64,000 nt of DNA from Candidatus Electrothrix rattekaaiensis (GTDB lineage Bacteria > Desulfobacterota > Desulfobulbia > Desulfobulbales > Desulfobulbaceae). Position 1 is the stretch's first letter, and every line of letters starts with the position of its first letter. The translations under genes were made by a program, and so were the position numbers. The notes beneath the pieces are model-generated. The model saw nothing but the letters and a program-made list of their open reading frames with translations. It was not told where the DNA came from and did not search any database. The DNA lies in the NCBI GenBank assembly GCA_032595675.1, contig JAVQMD010000001.1, positions 1,148,640-1,212,639 of the forward strand, given 5' to 3'. Positions 58,452 to 64,000 of this stretch are shown here, one piece after another.

Positions 58452-58477
58452 GTACCCGGCTAATGATTGCCGGGTAC
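58452..58477. terminator. Hairpin between convergent genes
   Basis: GTACCCGGC pairs perfectly with GCCGGGTAC around an 8-nt loop. It lies between the ABC ATPase (+) and the TPR/barrel gene (-). It has no T tract, so it is probably a bidirectional stop or RNA-stabilising hairpin. Confidence 0.5.
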
Positions 58478-58496
58478 AAGCTGTCTACAGGTGTCT

Positions 58497-60011
58497 TTAC
58501 AGCGAATAGCTTAACCCTGCAAAGACTGTATTTTCTGTATAGTCAGTCGGCTGATAGTCGGAATCGCTGTCAATATACTTATAACCACATTTCAGTTTTA
58601 GTCCGTAAGGTAACTTTTTGCTTATTGTTAATGCAAAGGTCTGCTTGGTGTCCTCCCTTTTTTCTCCTGTACCAAGGATCATATCATCGTAGCTTCTTAG
58701 CTGATATTTATAGGACGGACGGACCTTGACCCCCCATGGCACAGTAAAACGCAGAGAACCGGATACAACCGGTCCAGTATAATCCAGCTCGTCATCCTCG
58801 GCATCTTCCTGTTCATACCGAACTCCGAACTGTACCATATCAATTTTTTTCAGAGAGAAAAGGAAGAGATTTATTCCTCCAGAATGATTTAGGGCATCCC
58901 TGTTATCATTTTCATCCTGTAAAAAATCTTTCACCTGCAACGTATATCCCAGATCAGCGTACAGGTCGGCAAAAGAGAAGCCTATCGAGGGCATGACGCT
59001 CTGCGTCTGCATGAATTCGTCAGTGTCCAGAAAGATATAGGTATAGTCATAACTGAGGCTCAGATCCCAGCTCTCGAAGTCGTAACCTGTTGAAATGCCA
59101 GCCTGGTGCGACTGCATATTAAACTGGGAATATTCAGTATACAGACTCTGATAAAAGTTATAGTTTATTTCAGCTTCAATCGGCTGCTCCAGTAGCTTCA
59201 GGCTACCGCCGATTTCAACAACAGCGGCATGATCTGCCTCATCAGAGACTGTATCTGTCTGTTCCACAGTCAGATTGTCGTTGTACTCATAGCCGAGTTC
59301 CGCCCGGAGCCGCCACCATCTATCAGTTTGTTTATCTTCCCGCAGTACAGCAGAAAGCTCTGCCGCCATCTTCCCGATTTCAGATTGCGGATCAACAGCA
59401 ACAGACTGCTGCAGGGCCTCCCGGGCGAGCGGACGCTGTCCGGTTCGGTATCGGGCAAGCCCTATATAATAGAGTCCCATCTGGGCATAGTCGGGATCGA
59501 GCAGGATAGCTTGGTTCAGATACGGGATTGATTCACTGAACTGCTCCTGCCCCTGCAGCGCAAGCCCTGTAAAAAGATTGGCTTCGCCGCTTTCAGGGTT
59601 TTTTGCCAGGATTTGCTGCAGGGGTGTCAGAGCGGATTCATATGCCTTCAGTTTATAATAACTGATTGCCAAGTTCAGCTGCGCACCCGGCAGGGTAGGA
59701 TCAAGAGCATAGGCCTTTTCAAGGGCCGATACAGCGTCGGCATAATCATGCAGGCGTGTACATATTAAGCCGAGATAAAAGTATGCTGCCGCGTTATCAG
59801 GGGTAACCTGAACTGAATCCTCAAAGGCCTGCTGTGCATTTTTAAGGTCTCCATTTTTGAACAATGCCAATCCCCGCTCAAATGCCGTTTGTTCATCTGC
59901 TGCAGCCCAGGCTGTACTTACCGTTACCGTACTTGCCAAAGAGGCAAGCAGGAGGAGCAAGACCAGTTGCGGAAAACTCCTCTTCAGGCTATTTGCTGTA
60001 TTTGTGTTCAT
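58497..60011 (-). CDS. TPR protein with predicted outer-membrane beta-barrel
   Basis: 504 residues. A signal peptide lies at the N-terminus (QLVLLLLLASLASTVTVSTAWA). Five to six TPR units span about 35-235 (AYFYLGLICTRLHDYADAVSA, GEANLFTGLALQG). Residues ~255-504 alternate aromatic strands typical of a barrel (ELGYEYNDNLTV, DLSLSYDYTYIFL, KLKCGYKYIDSDSDY) and end VFAGLSYSL. The order TPR then barrel resembles Slam-type surface lipoprotein modifiers, but the match is by architecture only. The secreted PEK-repeat protein gene lies 39 bp upstream on the same strand, so the pair is probably an operon. Confidence 0.72.
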   Translation of the reverse strand: MNTNTANSLKRSFPQLVLLLLLASLASTVTVSTAWAAADEQTAFERGLALFKNGDLKNAQQAFEDSVQVTPDNAAAYFYLGLICTRLHDYADAVSALEKAYALDPTLPGAQLNLAISYYKLKAYESALTPLQQILAKNPESGEANLFTGLALQGQEQFSESIPYLNQAILLDPDYAQMGLYYIGLARYRTGQRPLAREALQQSVAVDPQSEIGKMAAELSAVLREDKQTDRWWRLRAELGYEYNDNLTVEQTDTVSDEADHAAVVEIGGSLKLLEQPIEAEINYNFYQSLYTEYSQFNMQSHQAGISTGYDFESWDLSLSYDYTYIFLDTDEFMQTQSVMPSIGFSFADLYADLGYTLQVKDFLQDENDNRDALNHSGGINLFLFSLKKIDMVQFGVRYEQEDAEDDELDYTGPVVSGSLRFTVPWGVKVRPSYKYQLRSYDDMILGTGEKREDTKQTFALTISKKLPYGLKLKCGYKYIDSDSDYQPTDYTENTVFAGLSYSL

Positions 60012-60050
60012 AATACTCCTCCTGCCTGCTTATAGTTGATCGGATTGCAC

Positions 60051-61013
60051 TTACTTCTTCCCTGCCTGTTCCGGTTTCTCCGGCTTTTCAGGTTTTTCCG
60101 GTTTCACTTTCTCCGGCTTCTCCGGCTTTTCAGGTTTCACTTTTTCCGGTTTCTCTGGTTTTTCCGCCTTCTCCGGCTTCACTTTCTCCGCTTTTGCCGC
60201 CTCTCTGACAGCTTTCCTCTCCGCCTGCTTTATTTTCACGGTCTCCTTCTTTGTCGCTTTAACAACATCCTTGACGCTTGCTTTGACTGCATCACGGGCT
60301 GCCTGCTTTGCGCTTTGTTTGGCAGATTCTTTTGCCATCTCTCTCGCTGTCTCTTTGGCAGTCTCCTTGGAGATATCTTTGACTGTATCCTGAGCCATAT
60401 CCTGCAGTTCTTCCGTCACCTGACTGCCCATGTCGTCATTTTTGAACCTGTCGATTTTTGACAGAAACTTCTCCTTCTGTTGTTCAGCCCGTTCCAGAAA
60501 ATTGGCATTTCCGGTTTTCTCATACAGGGCCTGGAATTTGGCGTCCTCCTCCAACGCCTTGGTCAGCGCATTAATCTGCCTGCCGTCGTAGTTCTCCTCA
60601 ACAATTTTATCCAGGAGTTTCATATCGTATTCCATCGGTAGCCCACTGTTTACAGCATTGTTCAAAGAACGGTTGAGAGCGAAAACCTGCTCGTCGGACA
60701 ACTTTTCAACAAAAATCGTGATCTGTTCTTCCGTGGGTTGTTCAGTATCTACCTTGGAATCATCATCAGTATCTCCGGTACCATCCGCAACCTCTCCTGA
60801 ATCGTCTGTAGCTTCTTCAGTACCATCATTATCCTCATTTGAACTACCGAGGAGCGTTTGTATGAGCTGTTCACGATTGTAAAATTTTCCTTCAGCATCT
60901 GAAGAAACCTCCGTATCAGCCGTTGACACTGATTCCTCTTCTTCTGCAGAAAAAACCGGCTGGCTTATCAGCAGTACACTGAATCCTAGTGCAAAAAGTA
61001 CATTTTTCATCAT
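60051..61013 (-). CDS. Secreted helical protein with Pro-Glu-Lys repeats
   Basis: 320 residues from the ATG at 61013 with GGAG upstream. The signal peptide MMKNVLFALGFSVLLISQPV is cleaved probably at VFSA-EE. An acidic stretch (residues ~25-90) is followed by a helical domain with EQITIFVEKLSDEQVFALN and GRQINALTKALEEDAKFQALYEK-type sequences. A long charged helix of KETAKETAREMAKESAK repeats comes next. The end is a PEK tail (KPEKPEKPEKVK) of about 50 residues. I do not recognise the family. The PEK tail could span the periplasm or peptidoglycan as in TonB-like proteins, but there is no membrane anchor after the signal. Confidence 0.7.
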   Translation of the reverse strand: MMKNVLFALGFSVLLISQPVFSAEEEESVSTADTEVSSDAEGKFYNREQLIQTLLGSSNEDNDGTEEATDDSGEVADGTGDTDDDSKVDTEQPTEEQITIFVEKLSDEQVFALNRSLNNAVNSGLPMEYDMKLLDKIVEENYDGRQINALTKALEEDAKFQALYEKTGNANFLERAEQQKEKFLSKIDRFKNDDMGSQVTEELQDMAQDTVKDISKETAKETAREMAKESAKQSAKQAARDAVKASVKDVVKATKKETVKIKQAERKAVREAAKAEKVKPEKAEKPEKPEKVKPEKPEKPEKVKPEKPEKPEKPEQAGKK

Positions 61014-61476
61014 TGACACTCCATTATTGTATTGACGTTGTGCAGACGGGAACACACCGAGTCAATCCCGTCCGTTGAACGATACATCTAGATGCTAATT
61101 TTGATTTCATTAGCATTTCCCTTCTGGTAGCCCAAAAATACTTGGTTAAAAACAGCGTCTCATGGAAATGATCCTTTTCACCCTGGATATTAGAGAGGAT
61201 ACGATCAGGGAGTAAAAGTGCTAAATAACTCACTGTTAATTTTATATAACTACAGTAAGGATAGAATGTCAAATTTATATTCTTCGACGAATTCTATGGA
61301 ACTGATTAATACAGCATGAACAGTTTTTATCAAACTCAGTTTACATTACTTATACTGATATTGAACAAAAATAAAACGAGAACAGGTTGACAGGGGGGCG
61401 TTCCTGAAATATTCTGGATTCTCATCTCATGAGAGAGGTATCCCTTTTAAAATATAATATATAGACGGAGGATATT
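61014..61476. other. 463-bp intergenic region
   Basis: AT-rich spacer between the divergent PEK-repeat and CoADR-rhodanese genes. It must hold both promoters. I see no repeat, RNA gene or credible ORF in it. Confidence 0.5.
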
Positions 61477-63207
61477 ATGAGCAAAAAAGTCGTCATTGTC
61501 GGTGGGGTCGCTGCTGGTCCCAAGGCCGCCTGTCATTTAAAAAGGCTCCAGCCGGGCTGGGATATCACCGTGGTAGATCAGGATAGTATGATATCCTACG
61601 GAGGCTGCGGCATCCCTTATTACGTGGGGGGAGATGTCTCGGATGAGGCAGAGTTGCGCTCTACCAGCTTTCATATGGTCCGTGACGAGCCCTTTTTCGC
61701 AGATGCCAAGGGTGTTGAGGTGCTCACCCGGACCAGGGCATTGACTATCGACCGCCAGAACAAGAAGCTCCAGGTCAAGAATCTGGACAGCGGCGAAGAG
61801 CAGGAACTCCCTTATGATAAGCTCATGCTGGCTACTGGTGCTGCCCCCTTTGTTCTGCCCATTCCTGGTGCGGATTTGGACGGGGTGTTCACTATTGCGG
61901 ATCTGCATAAGGCCATTGAAATCAAGAAAAGGATCTCTGGCGGTAAAGTAGGCAAGGTCGTGGTTATCGGCGGCGGGGCCATCGGTATTGAGATGGCTGA
62001 ATCCTTTGCTGACCTCTGGGGCCTGGAAACCAGCCTAGTGGAGTTCATGCCCCAGCTTTTACCCAAGCTGGTAGACGCCGACTTTGCCACTATGCTGGAA
62101 CGGCATCTTGAGGAGATGAACGTGGCTGTCCATACTGGCGAAGGCGCAACCGAGATTGTCGGGGATAGCGGGGGCAAGGTCGTGGCCGTGAAAACACCTC
62201 AACGCACCTTGGAAGCAGATCTGGTGGTGATGGCGGCAGGTGTCCGTCCGCGCAGTGACTTGGCCAAAAAGGCAGGCTTGCTTGTGGAACCTTGGGGCGG
62301 TATCACGGTGAACAACAGGTTGCAGACCTCAGACCCGGATATTTACGCGGCGGGTGACTGTATTGCTGCCAAAAATCTGGTCACAGGAAAGCAGACCTTT
62401 GCGCCTATGGGTTCACTAGCCAATCGGGAGGGCAGGGTGGCTGCTGATAATATGGCAGGTCTTGCTGCCTCCTTTGAAGGCGTGGTGGGTTCCTTTATCA
62501 TGAAAGCCTTTGATCGCTGCATTGCTGCCACCGGTATTACCTATGAGGCGGCTGTGGCAGAGGGTTTTGACGCGGATTACTCGCTGACCGCCCCGTCTGA
62601 TCGTGCCCATTTCTTTCCCAACACGGCAGCGGTCATCTTGCAGCTGGTTTTTGATAAGCGCACCCGTCGAGTACTGGGTTTGCAGGCCTTTGGCATGATG
62701 AATGACTCCATCTCTGCCCGGATCAATGCGGCTGCCGTGATGATCAGCAAGGGGGCTACCATTGAAGATTTCATGATGGCGGAAATGGCCTATGCACCGC
62801 CCTTTTCTGCGGCTATTGATTCCCTGAACGCTGCCGCTTTTGTGGCAGATAATATCTGCGCTGGCCGGATGCGTTCAGTGAGTATGCGCCGCTTTTATGC
62901 CTGGATGGATGATTTTTCTACAGAACCGGATTGGGTGGCTCTGGATATCCGTCATCCCAAGGAGGCAGCGGTCTTTATCGAGAAATTCGGTGCCGACAAA
63001 TGGGTGGCAGTGCCCTATGCGGAGATGCGCCAGCGCTTTGCAGAAGTCCCGGATGACAAAACCTTGATTATTTTATGCGATGCCGGTACCCGTTCCTTTG
63101 AGGTTCAGGTCTTTTTGGATCATATTGGCAAAACAAACAGCCTTGTTTTGGGCGGCGGATTTAATGTTATCCGCAAGCTTGGGGCAGACTGGTTGCCGCA
63201 ATCATAA
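61477..63207 (+). CDS. CoA-disulfide reductase/NADH polysulfide reductase-type flavoprotein with rhodanese domain
   Basis: 576 residues. The FAD site is VVIVGGVAAGPKAACHLKRL and the redox-active Cys lies in SYGGCGIPYYVGGDVSD. The NADH site is VVVIGGGAIGIEMAESF, and IYAAGDCIAAKNL is the second FAD motif. A C-terminal rhodanese domain (about 480-576) has LDIRHPKEAAVF and active-site Cys in ILCDAGTRSFEVQ. CoADR-Rhd proteins reduce polysulfide, persulfide or CoA-disulfide with NADH. It fits an anaerobe with sulfur metabolism. ACGGAGGA precedes the ATG. A tandem 9-bp CATAACGGG repeat follows its stop. Confidence 0.88.
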   Translation: MSKKVVIVGGVAAGPKAACHLKRLQPGWDITVVDQDSMISYGGCGIPYYVGGDVSDEAELRSTSFHMVRDEPFFADAKGVEVLTRTRALTIDRQNKKLQVKNLDSGEEQELPYDKLMLATGAAPFVLPIPGADLDGVFTIADLHKAIEIKKRISGGKVGKVVVIGGGAIGIEMAESFADLWGLETSLVEFMPQLLPKLVDADFATMLERHLEEMNVAVHTGEGATEIVGDSGGKVVAVKTPQRTLEADLVVMAAGVRPRSDLAKKAGLLVEPWGGITVNNRLQTSDPDIYAAGDCIAAKNLVTGKQTFAPMGSLANREGRVAADNMAGLAASFEGVVGSFIMKAFDRCIAATGITYEAAVAEGFDADYSLTAPSDRAHFFPNTAAVILQLVFDKRTRRVLGLQAFGMMNDSISARINAAAVMISKGATIEDFMMAEMAYAPPFSAAIDSLNAAAFVADNICAGRMRSVSMRRFYAWMDDFSTEPDWVALDIRHPKEAAVFIEKFGADKWVAVPYAEMRQRFAEVPDDKTLIILCDAGTRSFEVQVFLDHIGKTNSLVLGGGFNVIRKLGADWLPQS

Positions 63208-63229
63208 CGGGCATAACGGGCATAACGGG

Positions 63230-63257
63230 GTAAGGGCACGGCATGCCGTGCCCTTAC
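63230..63257. repeat. Perfect 28-bp palindrome (REP-like)
   Basis: The arms GTAAGGGCACGGCA and TGCCGTGCCCTTAC are 14 bp each with no spacer. It lies 23 bp after the CoADR gene stop and may also act as its terminator. It resembles the 54713-54737 palindrome in edge sequence. Similar GGGCACGGCATGCCGTGCCC palindromes are common intergenic repeats in environmental bacteria. Confidence 0.6.
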
Positions 63258-63375
63258 GGAATTTGTTGTACCGATCCTCTGTAGGGAAGAATCAACCGGT
63301 TAGCATTTTTGTAAAAAACGTTAAAATTTAAAATTCACCTTGATCCCAAAATGGTAACATGCTATATTTTTTACC

Positions 63376-63669
63376 ATGAGGATAATTGCAAAGAAAACTC
63401 TGAGAGATTTCTGGGAGGCTCGCCCTGATGCGGAACAACCGTTAAAGGCGTGGCATGCCCGTGTGAAATCAAAAGATTGGAAAATATCAAGCGATATAAA
63501 ACAAGATTATGGAAATGCTAGTTTTCTTGCTGACAACAGGATAATTTTCAATATTAAAGGGAACACATACCGTCTTGTCACAATTGTAGCATACGATTTC
63601 GGCATTATTTATATCCGCTTCATCGGCACTCATGCGGAATATGATAGAATTGATGCCGCAATAATTTGA
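63376..63669 (+). CDS. higB: HigB-family toxin
   Basis: 97 residues. It begins MRIIAKKTLRDFWEARPDAE. NRIIFNIKGNTYRLVTIV and FIGTHAEYDRIDAA are typical of the HigB_toxin family (RelE-like mRNA interferase). The start is ATG at 63376. The antitoxin gene follows 20 bp downstream, the inverted higBA order. Confidence 0.88.
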   Translation: MRIIAKKTLRDFWEARPDAEQPLKAWHARVKSKDWKISSDIKQDYGNASFLADNRIIFNIKGNTYRLVTIVAYDFGIIYIRFIGTHAEYDRIDAAII

Positions 63670-63689
63670 AGGGAGACTAAGACTACGCT

Positions 63690-64000
63690 ATGGAAATCAG
63701 ACCTATCAAAACAGAAACAGACTACAGCAAGGCTCTCAAAGCTGTTGAAAAATTAATGGGAGCAAAACGTAATACTCCTGAAGGAGATAGACTTGATGTG
63801 CTTGCAACGCTCATTGAAGCATATGAAGAAAAACATCACCCTGTCTCGCCGCCGGACCCGGTAGAAGCCATAATTCATCAAATGGAAAGTCAGGGGTTAT
63901 CCCGTAATGACTTAATCCCTTTTCTTGGATCAAGATCAAGAGTTTCAGAAATATTAAACAGAAAGAGACAGCTGTCCATAAACATGATAAGGAAGCTTCA
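63690..64000 (+). CDS. higA: HigA-type antitoxin, 3' end outside window
   Basis: 103 codons are seen before the window ends. The N-terminus MEIRPIKTETDYSKALKAV and GDRLDVLATLIEAYEEKHHP are the standard HigA lead of this group. LSRNDLIPFLGSRSRVSEIL is the helix-turn-helix. It should repress the module and neutralise HigB. GGGAGAC lies upstream of the ATG. Confidence 0.87.
   Translation, partial: MEIRPIKTETDYSKALKAVEKLMGAKRNTPEGDRLDVLATLIEAYEEKHHPVSPPDPVEAIIHQMESQGLSRNDLIPFLGSRSRVSEILNRKRQLSINMIRKL

Overview
The window is a bacterial chromosome segment whose gene set fits an anaerobic, sulfur-metabolising deltaproteobacterium of the Desulfobulbales type, possibly a cable-bacterium relative. 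The evidence is a DUF39 homocysteine-synthesis protein, LarE, a CoA-disulfide reductase-rhodanese fusion, ferredoxin-bearing MinD-like ATPases with a NifX-type partner, sigma-54-like pilin promoters and many toxin-antitoxin pairs. No gene here is diagnostic for genus, so this placement is an inference. Most genes use mid-GC codons. The SGNH gene, the acyl/glycan genes and the adenylate cyclase are noticeably more AT-rich.

Layout. 1-13.2 kb: a partial HepT-like toxin, a sensor histidine kinase, a fused PabB-PabC, a T4 endonuclease V-like/DUF1722 fusion with HrpB helicase, an EF-G paralogue, MurJ and a probable HU-fold/DUF4469 protein. 13.2-14.9 kb: an AT-rich orphan SGNH hydrolase behind a phased 23-bp operator-like array. 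14.9-35.2 kb: a long, mostly leftward surface-structure locus. It holds a PilC/GspF platform protein, four GT-C-like membrane proteins (two with TMTC-like architecture and C-terminal TPRs), a VKOR-DsbA fusion, two methyltransferases, an acyl module (ACP, KAS III, an unknown protein, an LpxD-like acyltransferase), a DPM1-like GT2, a WecE-type aminotransferase, two tandemly duplicated type IV pilins, RfbC and RfbB.

35.2-42.8 kb: tRNA-Pro, HU, LarE with DUF39, YitT, three toxin-antitoxin modules, a 21-bp/heptapeptide repeat locus, two MITE-like insertions (one inside a DUF2283 gene) and a two-copy palindromic element. 42.8-52 kb: a secreted CARDB/DUF5648 protein, a CZB protein, PheA, a Uup-like ABC-F protein, an FKBP, and two Fe-S MinD-like ATPases with a NifX-domain protein. 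52-64 kb: a small N-terminal module, a membrane adenylate cyclase, a decayed HEAT-like repeat gene, Uma2, a PIN/RHH pair, an amino-acid ABC transporter, a TPR/beta-barrel protein beside a secreted PEK-repeat protein, a CoADR-rhodanese and HigBA cut by the window end.

The strongest candidate for an undescribed system is the 14.9-35.2 kb locus. RfbB makes the dTDP-4-keto-6-deoxy sugar, WecE aminates it, the LpxD-like enzyme with its own ACP and KAS III could N-acylate it, the GT2 could load it on a polyprenyl phosphate, and the TMTC-like proteins downstream of pilin could transfer it to pilin. VKOR-DsbA could form the pilin disulfide. The pilin unit (5' end of the TPR gene, terminator, pilin, promoter and upstream box) has been duplicated in tandem with a period of about 926 bp.
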